DNA from: Chitinophagaceae bacterium UBA1946
GTDB lineage: Bacteria > Bacteroidota > Bacteroidia > Chitinophagales > Chitinophagaceae
Assembly (NCBI GenBank): GCA_002336815.1
Contig: DDEU01000045.1
Coordinates: 6,131 to 24,234, forward strand
Direction of reading: 5' to 3'
DNA: 18,104 nucleotides
Shown piece by piece: positions 1-7,527 of this stretch (the stretch's first letter is position 1; every line of letters starts with the position of its first letter). The position numbers and the translations under genes are program-made. The notes beneath the pieces are model-generated. The model made no database searches, was not told the DNA's origin, and saw only the letters and a program-made list of their open reading frames with translations.

Positions 1-864
1 GTGCAAAAAACCGGCAGGATGAAAATCCCCTTTGGTATTGCACAAACCGGCAAGGCTTTCAGGAACGAGATCGTTGCCCGGCAGTTCATCTTCCGCATGA
101 GAGAATTTGAACAGATGGAAATGCAGTTCTTCATTCGCCCCGGCAGCCAGATGGAGTGGTACAATTACTGGAAAGAAGAAAGAAAAAGATGGCATGAAAG
201 CCTGGGTATCCCTGCAGAAAAATTGCGTTTTCACGACCACGTAAAATTGGCGCATTATGCAGATGCGGCACTGGACATAGAATTTGAATTCCCATTTGGC
301 TGGAAGGAACTGGAAGGCATTCACTCCAGAACTGATTTTGATCTGAGCCAGCACCAGGCTTACAGCAAAAAGAAGATCCAGTATTTTGATAACGATATCG
401 ACCCTGCTACCAACAAGCCGTATGGCAACTATGTTCCGTATGTGCTGGAAACCTCTGTCGGTTTGGATCGTTTGTTCCTCACCATTATGAGTTTGGCCTA
501 TGCCGAAGAAAAATGGACGAAGGAAGATGGCACCGAAGATAGCCGTGTGGTATTGCGCATTCCTGCCAAGATCGCCCCTACCAAACTGGCCATTCTTCCG
601 TTGATAAAAAAAGATGGCTTACCGGAAATTGCAAGAGAACTGATGAATGATTGCAAAGGCAGCTTCATGTGTTTTTATGAAGAAAAGGATGCCATTGGCA
701 AGCGCTACCGTCGCATGGATGCCATTGGCACGCCGTTCTGCGTAACCATCGATCATCAAACTAAAGAAGACAATACCGTTACGATCCGTTACAGGGACAC
801 GATGACGCAAGAGAGAATTGCGCTAAGTGAGGTAAAGAAGCTGGTACTGGATAAGATCGCCTAG
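1..864 (+). CDS. glyQS: Glycyl-tRNA synthetase (class II), C-terminal part, cut by window edge
   Basis: Charges tRNA-Gly with glycine in the cytoplasm. Only the C-terminal 287 codons are in the window. The GTG at base 1 is just the first in-frame codon, and the usual protein of this dimeric type is much longer, so the true start lies upstream. Visible signatures are class II motif 2 (FRNE at local residues 20-23, followed by FRMREFEQMEMQFF), motif 3 (ETSVGLDR at 150-157, ending in the ATP-binding Arg), and a C-terminal anticodon-binding domain from about residue 185 (VVLRIPAKIAPTK) to the end. The mix of motifs fits the single-chain dimeric enzyme, not the GlyQ/GlyS tetramer. No terminator-like hairpin with a T-run follows the stop. 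The identification is secure; the gene symbol follows common usage for the single-chain enzyme. Confidence 0.93.
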   Translation: MQKTGRMKIPFGIAQTGKAFRNEIVARQFIFRMREFEQMEMQFFIRPGSQMEWYNYWKEERKRWHESLGIPAEKLRFHDHVKLAHYADAALDIEFEFPFGWKELEGIHSRTDFDLSQHQAYSKKKIQYFDNDIDPATNKPYGNYVPYVLETSVGLDRLFLTIMSLAYAEEKWTKEDGTEDSRVVLRIPAKIAPTKLAILPLIKKDGLPEIARELMNDCKGSFMCFYEEKDAIGKRYRRMDAIGTPFCVTIDHQTKEDNTVTIRYRDTMTQERIALSEVKKLVLDKIA

Positions 865-1138
865 TAAAATGGCCGAAAAAGATATCATTACTGGAAAAAT
901 TCCAATCACTGAATCTATCAACCAAAAATTGATTCTGATAAATCAACCACTACGCCAATACTTTTGACGCTACAAATATTAAAGGAAACACGCTGGTTTT
1001 TGTGATTGACCGGGCAGCTAAAGAGTGGTGTTGCCCCAGTGTTGACCCAGCGCATCAATGCAGCAGCACCTTTCAAATGGTTACCCCCGGGAGCGACACC
1101 CCTATCAAACAGTATTGACATTCTAACAACACAGCAGC
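865..1138. other. Intergenic region with a possible decayed coding remnant and a REP-like hairpin
   Basis: No convincing intact gene lies between the synthetase and the HEAT protein. A 32-codon ORF starts at ATG 869 and stops at 965-967. The next frame, from about 942 to 1020, reads protein-like (FDATNIKGNTLVFVIDRA) until it runs into the inverted repeat at 1021-1106. This may be a gene remnant broken by a frameshift and by the repeat, but it is too short to name and could be chance. Confidence 0.3.
1021..1106. repeat. Imperfect inverted repeat, REP-like hairpin
   Basis: The left arm (1021-1048) and the reverse complement of the right arm (1079-1106) agree at roughly 18 of 28 positions by eye, with several further G-T pairs, around a 30-nt spacer. 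The arms are GC-rich compared with the flanks (right arm has ACCCCCGGGAGCG). The element sits wholly between genes and ends about 30 nt before the HEAT protein start. It resembles dispersed extragenic palindromes. Multicopy status cannot be shown from one window. Confidence 0.55.
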
Positions 1139-1657
1139 ATGACGATAGAAGAACTCTTAAAAGACAAGACCATAAAGCCAAAAGAGAAAACGGGAACTAT
1201 TAGCAGGTGGATCTTAGAAAAGTCATTACCCATTGACGAATTGATAACCTTTGCCGAAAAACAAAAAGATCCTGCAAAAGCAACCTGCATTGAAGCCATC
1301 GAATATGCCACTAAACAAAATCCAACTATTGCAGACGAATCAGTTTTACTATTTGTGACCGAAGCACTAAAGGAAAAGGCTCCAAGAATAAAATGGGAAA
1401 GTGCAAAAGTTATTGGCAATATCGCACATTTATTTCCGGCTCAACTGGATAAACCCATTTCGAATTTGCTCACTAACACTGGTCACGAAGGAACCGTTGT
1501 TCGCTGGAGTGCCGCTTTTGCTTTAGGCGAAATTTTAAAATTAAAGACCAGGCATAATCCAGGTTTATTTTCCGCTATAGAAAACATTTATGAAAAGGAA
1601 GAAAAGAACAGCATCAGGAACATTTACTCAGCCGCAATAAAAAAAACAAAAAAATAA
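1139..1657 (+). CDS. Small HEAT-repeat-like protein
   Basis: This is a 172-residue soluble protein with no signal peptide or membrane segment. It is almost entirely helical by composition. Residues about 80-95 (APRIKWESAKVIGNIAHLF) and about 118-140 (VVRWSAAFALGEILKL) have the HEAT/Armadillo pattern of paired amphipathic helices with a central Asp/Arg/Trp-Ser-A-x-x-A-L-G core. The C-terminus is Lys-rich. Such proteins usually act as protein-binding scaffolds; no enzymatic motif is visible and the partner is unknown. It starts at ATG 1139, just past the REP-like element, and stands alone, well separated from the downstream operon. Family assignment rests on repeat pattern alone. Confidence 0.7.
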   Translation: MTIEELLKDKTIKPKEKTGTISRWILEKSLPIDELITFAEKQKDPAKATCIEAIEYATKQNPTIADESVLLFVTEALKEKAPRIKWESAKVIGNIAHLFPAQLDKPISNLLTNTGHEGTVVRWSAAFALGEILKLKTRHNPGLFSAIENIYEKEEKNSIRNIYSAAIKKTKK

Positions 1658-1797
1658 GGCCGCAGGTAACAGGAACATTGCTGGCAAGCGTGGCCTGGCA
1701 GAAGATCAATCGACTATAAAACCACTACTGTACTGCATCCCCGCCGGGCAAAAGTATACCGGCAGCCAGTGCTTAATTTGTACATCTTAAACAAATT

Positions 1798-1965
1798 TTA
1801 GAGATGGTTCCGGGCAGCCACAGCATCCAATATCATATCCGCAGCAACACCCGGTCGTTTTTTGGAGAACTGCATGCCGGCGGCAGTGAATTCAGAAAAA
1901 GAAATATAAGCGCAGGCATTACCTGTTTTGTGAATTGCGATAAAGTGGAAGTCGTAATCATGTTG
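1798..1965 (-). pseudogene. C-terminal remnant of an unidentified gene
   Basis: On the minus strand, 55 codons are open between an in-frame stop at 1966-1968 and a terminal stop at 1798-1800. There is no ATG, GTG or TTG near the front; the only Met codons are well inside. The translation has ordinary protein composition (for example DYDFHFIAIHKTG, then AYISFSEFTAAGMQFSKKRP, then GVAADMILDAVAAR), much more so than the other frames. It looks like the tail of a decayed or truncated gene. I do not recognise the family. Confidence is limited by its length. Confidence 0.4.
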
Positions 1966-2175
1966 TTATTTTAACCTTTAAGGCTCAAACACAATAAAAC
2001 GTACAGCCGCAACCCTCCGGCCTGTCATTGAACAGCAAGCTGGATTTCCTCAAACAGTCTTCCATTTAATATTCCATTCTCTTCAACTGATAAGAATCAC
2101 TTTTTTAATTGAATTCCATCAGCCTCCCCGTAAAATTCCGGTTCTACTTTGCTGAACTTTAATTAGCCTCATCAT

Positions 2176-2195
2176 GGGCCAGCAAAAAGCTGCCC
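2176..2195 (+). promoter_or_regulatory. Stem-loop in the leader of the PFOR operon
   Basis: GGGCCAGC, AAAAA, GCTGCCC forms a 7-bp stem with one bulged C and an A5 loop. It ends 16 nt before the ATG at 2212 and is followed by an A/T-rich stretch that fits a Bacteroidota initiation region. It has no T-run, so it is not an intrinsic terminator. It may affect translation or mRNA stability, or be incidental. Confidence 0.35.
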
Positions 2196-2211
2196 GGTTA
2201 AAAATTTTATC

Positions 2212-3858
2212 ATGGCTGCAACCGATATCACTAAGCCGATCGACCTACAGGCACACGCTGAAGGCACCGGCCCCCTGCGCTTCCGGCGCCCCGAGTACGT
2301 AGATTTTATGCCTCCCTGCAACAGTGCCTGCCCTGCCGGCGAAAACATCCAGGCCTGGATGGCACATGCACAGGCGGGTGATTATTTTGAAGCGTTTCAA
2401 ACGCTCATGCAGGATTGTCCCTTCCCTGCCATCATGGGCCGGGTTTGCGTAAAGCCCTGCGAAACTGGTTGCAACCGCAATCATATTGATGAAACAGTGA
2501 ACATCCACGCAGTGGAAAGATACATTGGCGACGAAGCCATTAAGCAACAATGGCAGGTTCGCAACCATGTACAACCAACAGGTAAGAGAGTGCTGGTAGT
2601 TGGCGCCGGTCCGGGTGGATTATCTGCCGCTTACCACCTGGCAAAAATGGGGCATACCGTTGAAATCTACGAAGCAGGCAGTCATCCCGGCGGCTTGTTG
2701 TGGACGGGCGTTCCGGAGTACCGCCTTCCAAAAACGATACTGGATGCAGAAATTGACCGCATTGTAAAAATGGGCGTGAAGATCCGCCTCAATTATAAAG
2801 TACATGATGTGCAGGGCCAGATGAAAGACGGCAACTTTGATGCAGTGTATCTTTCTATCGGTGCACAGATCATCCGCAAAGAATCATTTGAACATGATGC
2901 ATCCGTTTATATCACCGATGCCTTTTCATTTTTCAACGACTCAAAAACCAACACCTCACCCTACCTGCATAAAAAAGTAGTGGTGTATGGCGGTGGCAAG
3001 CTGGCCTTATACCTCTCCAGGATCATAAAAAGATTTGGCTCGGAAGTGAGTGTGTATTTCCCCGGCGATAAAAAAATGATGCCTGCGTATGATTATGAAA
3101 CCGAAGATGCACTGGCAGAAGGTGTAGATGTACAACTTTTCAGGAGCATCAGCAAGATAGCCGACAAAGTGATCACCCTTGAAAAAATGAAGGTGGAAAA
3201 AGGAAAGGCTGTTGGCACAGGTGAATTTGAGACCGTTGAAGCAGATGTGCTGATCAATGCCAATAAACAGGAAGCTGATACCGGTTTCCTCCGTTCCGTT
3301 TCCGGTATTGTTACCAATGATGATGGCACCATCGCCATCAACGCAGAACGCATGACGGGTTGCGAAGGCATTTTTGCAGGTGGCGATATGCTACCGGGCG
3401 AAAACAGGAGCTCTACCATCGCAGTGGGCCATGGCAAAAAAGCAGCAAAATATATTGACGGCTACCTCAACAGGGCCGCTTATCAAAAACCAGATAAACA
3501 TCCTACGGCCGGTTTTAGAAAACTGCACATGTGGTATAAAACAGATGCACCGCAAAAAGAGCAGGACAAGCTGGCCCCGGCCATTGCAGTAAAGAGTTTT
3601 GATGAAGTGAATGCAGGCTTTAGCGAGGCAGAAGCAAGATTTGAAGCCCAGCGCTGCCTGAGTTGCGGCAACTGTTTTGAATGTGATGGTTGCTTTGGTG
3701 CATGCCCCGAAGATGCGATCATAAAACTGGGTAAGGGTAACCGTTATAAATTCAATTTTGATGCCTGCACCGGTTGTGGTGTATGCTACGAACAATGCCC
3801 CTGCCATGCTATAGAAATGATTCCTGAACCTGTTAATTCTACTATCAATGTCCAGTAA
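2212..3858 (+). CDS. GltD-like FAD/Fe-S oxidoreductase with C-terminal 2x[4Fe-4S] domain, PFOR partner
   Basis: This 548-residue protein is built like the glutamate synthase small subunit/NfnB family plus a ferredoxin tail. An N-terminal Fe-S domain has Cys 36, 40, 79, 83 and 87 (KPCETGCNRN). The FAD Rossmann motif is VVGAGPGG (129-136), with the second FAD motif GIFAGGD at 386-392. A ferredoxin domain carries CLSCGNC (482-488) with Cys 491, 494 and 498, and CTGCGVCYEQCPC (519-531). The second Rossmann fold (256-292) is abnormal: VVVYGGGKLAL, then YFPGDKKMMPA where NADPH-using relatives have a YRR-type phosphate-binding motif. The end overlaps nifJ by 11 nt, which implies coupled expression. 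It probably passes electrons between ferredoxin/PFOR and another acceptor. NAD(P) use is doubtful. It is not a GOGAT subunit by context, since no large subunit is nearby. Confidence 0.85.
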   Translation: MAATDITKPIDLQAHAEGTGPLRFRRPEYVDFMPPCNSACPAGENIQAWMAHAQAGDYFEAFQTLMQDCPFPAIMGRVCVKPCETGCNRNHIDETVNIHAVERYIGDEAIKQQWQVRNHVQPTGKRVLVVGAGPGGLSAAYHLAKMGHTVEIYEAGSHPGGLLWTGVPEYRLPKTILDAEIDRIVKMGVKIRLNYKVHDVQGQMKDGNFDAVYLSIGAQIIRKESFEHDASVYITDAFSFFNDSKTNTSPYLHKKVVVYGGGKLALYLSRIIKRFGSEVSVYFPGDKKMMPAYDYETEDALAEGVDVQLFRSISKIADKVITLEKMKVEKGKAVGTGEFETVEADVLINANKQEADTGFLRSVSGIVTNDDGTIAINAERMTGCEGIFAGGDMLPGENRSSTIAVGHGKKAAKYIDGYLNRAAYQKPDKHPTAGFRKLHMWYKTDAPQKEQDKLAPAIAVKSFDEVNAGFSEAEARFEAQRCLSCGNCFECDGCFGACPEDAIIKLGKGNRYKFNFDACTGCGVCYEQCPCHAIEMIPEPVNSTINVQ

Positions 3859-6800
3859 TAAAAACAACATCGCTACCATCGATGGCAATGAAGCGGCGGC
3901 TTATGTAGCATATCGTGTTAATGAAGTTTGCGCCATCTATCCCATCACGCCTTCGTCTACCATGGCCGAACTGGCAGATGAATGGGCTTCCAAAAAGATC
4001 AAAAACATCTGGGGCGCTGTACCCGATGTAATGGAAATGCAAAGTGAAGGTGGTGCTGCAGGTACCGTACACGGTGCTTTGCAAACCGGATCGCTTACAA
4101 CAACCTTTACCGCATCGCAGGGTTTAATGCTGATGCTGCCCAATATGTATAAAATTGCCGGTGAATTAACGGCTACGGTGTTTCATGTGGCCGCCCGTTC
4201 GCTGGCCGCACAGGGACTTTCCATTTTTGGAGATCACCAGGATGTGATGGCAGCAAGAACTACCGGCTTTGCATTGCTGAGTTCTGCCAGTGTGCAGGAA
4301 GCGCATGACTTTGCATTGATCGCCCAGGCAGCCACCTTACGGTCAAGGATACCCTTTGTTCATTTCTTTGACGGCTTCCGTACTTCTCATGAAGTAAACA
4401 AACTGGAATTACTCAGCGACGAACAGATCAAAGCAATGATACCGGATGAACTGGTAATTGCTCACCGTAACAGGGGATTGAATCCTGAACATCCGTTCAT
4501 CAGGGGTACAGCACAAAATCCGGATGTATACTTCCAGGGAAGAGAAACCGTAAATACTTTCTACAATAATACTTCTGGTATTGTTGAAGATGTGATGAAT
4601 GAATTTGCTGCCTTAACAGGACGACAATACCGCTTGTTTGAATACATTGGTGCTCCTGATGCAGAAAGGGTGACCATCATTATGGGTTCAGGTGCTGAAA
4701 CAGTAGCAGAAACAGTAGCGGCGCTCAATGCAGCAGGAGAAAAAACCGGTGTGATACAGGTTCGCCTGTACAGGCCGTTCTCACTGGAGCATTTATTAAA
4801 AGTATTGCCTGCTTCTGTAAAGTCAATTGCCATACTTGACCGCACAAAAGAATCCGGCGCAGCAGGTGAACCGATGTACCAGGATGTACTGGCCACACTG
4901 GTAGAAGCATTGCAGCAGGGCAAGATCAAACAATTACCCAACTTAGTGGGTGGCCGTTATGGGCTCTCCTCCAAAGAATTTACACCAGCGATGGTAAAAG
5001 CGGTGTATGATGAATTGAAAAAAGATCATCCAAAAAATAATTTCACCGTTGGCATCAATGATGATGTTACACACCTGAGCTTAGACTATGACCCTTCTTA
5101 CAAATTAGACGAATCTGAATGGAGACAGGGCTTATTCTTTGGGCTGGGTGCAGATGGTACCGTTGGTGCCAATAAAAACACCATCAAGATCATTGGAGAA
5201 AATACGCCGCTTTTTGCACAGGGCTATTTTGTATATGATTCAAAAAAATCCGGTGCAAGAACAGTATCACATTTAAGGTTTGGTCCTAAACCGATCAAAG
5301 CGCCTTATCTCATCAGCAAAGCAGATTTCATTGCCTGCCACCAGTTCAACTTCACCGAAAAAGTGGAGATGCTGGAGTTTGCCAGCGAAGGTGCTACATT
5401 CTTACTCAACAGTCCATACAGCAAGGATGAAGTATGGGATAAACTAACCGGCCAGGTACAAAAAAGCATCATCGACAAAAAGATAAAAGTATATGTGATC
5501 GATGCTACTACAGTTGCCAGGGAAACCGGCATGAGTGGCCGTATCAATACTATCATGCAGACCTGCTACTTCGCACTGTCAGGTGTATTGCCAAAAGATG
5601 ATGCGATCAAGCAGATCAAAAAAGCAATTGAAAAAACCTATTTCAAAAAAGGGCAGAAAGTAATTGACCAGAACTTTTTAGCAGTAGATGCTACGCTGGC
5701 CAATTTGTATGAAGTGGATTATCCCAAAACGGTATCTGCTGCAGATCATAACTTATTAACCGTTTCAGACAAAGCACCTGACTTTGTAAAAAATGTTACT
5801 GCTGTAATGATGGCCGATCATGGTGATTCTTTGCCGGTAAGCAAGATGCCGATCGATGGCACTTATCCAAGTGGCACCACGCAGTGGGAAAAACGAAATG
5901 TATCTGACCTGGTAGCCCAGTGGGAACCTGATCTTTGTATCCAGTGTGGTAACTGTGCGTATGTTTGTCCGCATAGTGTTATCAGGGCCAAGTTCTACCA
6001 CAAAGACAATTTGGTAAAAGCACCTGAAGGTTTCAAACATGCACCGATCAATGCAAGAGGTTTTCCTGAAACACAATATTCACTGCAGGTATATGTAGAG
6101 GATTGTACCGGTTGTAATTTGTGTGTGGAGGTTTGTCCTGCTACGGATCCGGCTAACCGTAACCGTAAGGCAATCAATTTAGGAGAAAAAGAACCGGTGC
6201 TGGAAGTTGAGAAAAAGAACATCGACCACTTTGAAGACATTACCTGGAACGACCGTTCAAAAATTGATTTCTCCACTGTACATGGTGCTCAATTCTTAGA
6301 ACCATTGTTTGAATTCTCCGGGGCATGCGCCGGTTGTGGTGAAACACCTTACCTCAAATTATTGTCACAACTATTTGGCGACCGATTACTGGTAGCCAAT
6401 GCAACAGGATGTTCTTCCATTTACGGAGGCAATCTTCCCACTACGCCATGGACCACCAATAAAGAAGGCCGTGGACCAGCCTGGAGCAACTCCCTGTTTG
6501 AGGACAATGCAGAGTTTGGTTTGGGCATGCGCATTACGGCCGACAATCAACTGGGTATTGCCAAACAATACCTGCTGGAATTAAAAGAAGAGTTGGGTGA
6601 AGCAACAGTAAATGAACTGCTGAATGCACCGCAGGTACTGGAATCTGAAATTGTAAAACAACAGTTGAGGGTGCAGTTGCTGAAAGAAAAACTGGCCACC
6701 CTGAGTTCATCTGCAGCCAAGCATTTGCTATCTGTAGTGGATCAGTTTGTACGCCGGAGTGTATGGCTGGTAGGTGGTGATGGATGGGCTTATGATATTG

Positions 6801-7423
6801 GTTATGGCGGATTGGATCATGCACTCGCCAGCGGAAGAAACATTAAGATACTGGTGCTTGACACTGAAGTATATTCCAATACGGGCGGTCAATCATCCAA
6901 ATCAACACCAACTGCTGCTACAGCAAAATTTGCAGCGGGCGGTAAATCAGGTGGCAAAAAAGATTTGGCCATGCAGGCGATCTCTTACGGTAACGTGTAT
7001 GTTGCAAGGGTAGCATTTGGTGCCAATCCGCAACAAACATTACTGGCCATGAGAGAAGCAGAAGCTTATGACGGACCTGCACTGATCTTAGCTTACAGTC
7101 ATTGTATCGCCCACGGGTATGACCTGAAGAATGGCCTTGATCAGCAGAACAAAGCGGTAGCAAGCGGTCACTGGCCATTGCTGCGGTACAACCCAACGCT
7201 GAGAAAGAAAAATCAAAACCCATTTGTGCTGGATTCACCAAGACCAACGATGGCGCTGAAAGATTATGCGTACAACGAGTTGCGGTACAAGGTACTCACC
7301 ATGACCAATCCTGAAGCAGCGGAATCATTGATGAAACATGCGCAGGACCTGGTGAATTTGAAATGGAAGAATTATGAAGAACTGGCTACGAAGAAAGCAA
7401 GCGATTTTGTTCCGATCGGGTAG
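3848..7423 (+). CDS. nifJ: Pyruvate:ferredoxin (flavodoxin) oxidoreductase
   Basis: Oxidises pyruvate with CoA to acetyl-CoA and CO2, reducing ferredoxin, in the cytoplasm. At 1191 residues it is full length for the single-chain enzyme. Domain I has YPITPSSTMAE (Thr34), SEGGAAG (Glu67), Arg117 and SIFGDHQDVMAAR. The ferredoxin domain has CIQCGNCAYVCP (697-708) and CTGCNLCVEVCP (753-764). The TPP domain has GDGWAYDIGYGG (977-988) through NTGGQ (1011-1015). Proximal-cluster cysteines are 827, 830, 855 and 1086; as I recall the Desulfovibrio africanus enzyme, these lie at a constant +15 from 812/815/840/1071, so nothing essential is missing. The start at 3848 overlaps the upstream FAD/Fe-S gene by 11 nt. 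The enzyme is oxygen-sensitive in most organisms, so anaerobic or microaerobic use is likely. Identification is firm; pyruvate as substrate is inferred from family and length. Confidence 0.97.
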   Translation: MSSNKNNIATIDGNEAAAYVAYRVNEVCAIYPITPSSTMAELADEWASKKIKNIWGAVPDVMEMQSEGGAAGTVHGALQTGSLTTTFTASQGLMLMLPNMYKIAGELTATVFHVAARSLAAQGLSIFGDHQDVMAARTTGFALLSSASVQEAHDFALIAQAATLRSRIPFVHFFDGFRTSHEVNKLELLSDEQIKAMIPDELVIAHRNRGLNPEHPFIRGTAQNPDVYFQGRETVNTFYNNTSGIVEDVMNEFAALTGRQYRLFEYIGAPDAERVTIIMGSGAETVAETVAALNAAGEKTGVIQVRLYRPFSLEHLLKVLPASVKSIAILDRTKESGAAGEPMYQDVLATLVEALQQGKIKQLPNLVGGRYGLSSKEFTPAMVKAVYDELKKDHPKNNFTVGINDDVTHLSLDYDPSYKLDESEWRQGLFFGLGADGTVGANKNTIKIIGENTPLFAQGYFVYDSKKSGARTVSHLRFGPKPIKAPYLISKADFIACHQFNFTEKVEMLEFASEGATFLLNSPYSKDEVWDKLTGQVQKSIIDKKIKVYVIDATTVARETGMSGRINTIMQTCYFALSGVLPKDDAIKQIKKAIEKTYFKKGQKVIDQNFLAVDATLANLYEVDYPKTVSAADHNLLTVSDKAPDFVKNVTAVMMADHGDSLPVSKMPIDGTYPSGTTQWEKRNVSDLVAQWEPDLCIQCGNCAYVCPHSVIRAKFYHKDNLVKAPEGFKHAPINARGFPETQYSLQVYVEDCTGCNLCVEVCPATDPANRNRKAINLGEKEPVLEVEKKNIDHFEDITWNDRSKIDFSTVHGAQFLEPLFEFSGACAGCGETPYLKLLSQLFGDRLLVANATGCSSIYGGNLPTTPWTTNKEGRGPAWSNSLFEDNAEFGLGMRITADNQLGIAKQYLLELKEELGEATVNELLNAPQVLESEIVKQQLRVQLLKEKLATLSSSAAKHLLSVVDQFVRRSVWLVGGDGWAYDIGYGGLDHALASGRNIKILVLDTEVYSNTGGQSSKSTPTAATAKFAAGGKSGGKKDLAMQAISYGNVYVARVAFGANPQQTLLAMREAEAYDGPALILAYSHCIAHGYDLKNGLDQQNKAVASGHWPLLRYNPTLRKKNQNPFVLDSPRPTMALKDYAYNELRYKVLTMTNPEAAESLMKHAQDLVNLKWKNYEELATKKASDFVPIG

Positions 7424-7427
7424 CTAC

Positions 7428-7513
7428 AGTTGATAGTTAATGGTTCATAGTTGATGGAAGGAAAAATTTTCGGTCACAATGAATCATCCGCTATGAACTA
7501 TGATCTATGAACT
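7428..7513. repeat. Imperfect palindrome downstream of nifJ
   Basis: The left arm (7428-7457) and the reverse complement of the right arm (7484-7513) align over about 30 bases with a few mismatches; the best block is GGTTCATAG (7442-7450) against CTATGAACT (7491-7499). Each arm also repeats short GTTCATAG/CTATGAAC-like units internally. It fills most of the 104-base gap between nifJ and the DHOD-like gene. It could act as an RNA processing or pausing hairpin, or be a dispersed palindromic repeat. There is no T-run to make it a standard terminator. Confidence 0.55.
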
Positions 7514-7527
7514 AAAAAACATTCAAC

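Larger units (their letters stand above)
1658..2211. other. 554-base gap upstream of the PFOR operon
   Basis: No intact gene is seen here. It holds the minus-strand gene remnant at 1798-1965 (listed separately), and about 240 bases that probably include the promoter and leader of the 2212-7423 operon. TACTTTG at 2145-2151 resembles the Bacteroidota -7 element TAnnTTTG but is one base short and has no matching -33 TTTG at normal spacing, so I do not call it a promoter. A plus-strand ORF at 1804-1974 is antisense to the remnant and is probably its shadow. Confidence 0.5.

Noticed and set aside
918..1181. Minus-strand 87-codon ORF with a GVAPGG...TGATPL pattern
   Set aside because: The pattern is the translation of the REP-like hairpin arms, not a protein family; the ORF also runs into the HEAT gene start.
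1804..1974. 56-codon plus-strand ORF starting at ATG 1804
   Set aside because: The opposite strand reads more like protein; this frame has no recognisable features.
2145..2151. TACTTTG as a promoter -7 box for the PFOR operon
   Set aside because: It is one base short of TAnnTTTG and there is no -33 TTTG at suitable spacing.
2212..3858. Glutamate synthase small subunit (gltD)
   Set aside because: No gltB is nearby, it has an added C-terminal ferredoxin domain, it overlaps nifJ, and its NADPH motif is lost.
3391..3888. 165-codon minus-strand ORF antisense to the FAD/Fe-S oxidoreductase gene
   Set aside because: It lies wholly opposite conserved coding sequence, has no recognisable domain, and its reading follows from codon bias of the real gene.
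6386..6584. Short ORFs on both strands inside nifJ with a GVAPG-like string similar to the 1021-1106 repeat
   Set aside because: The bases encode the conserved PFOR segment GPAWSNSLFEDN; the resemblance is coincidence.
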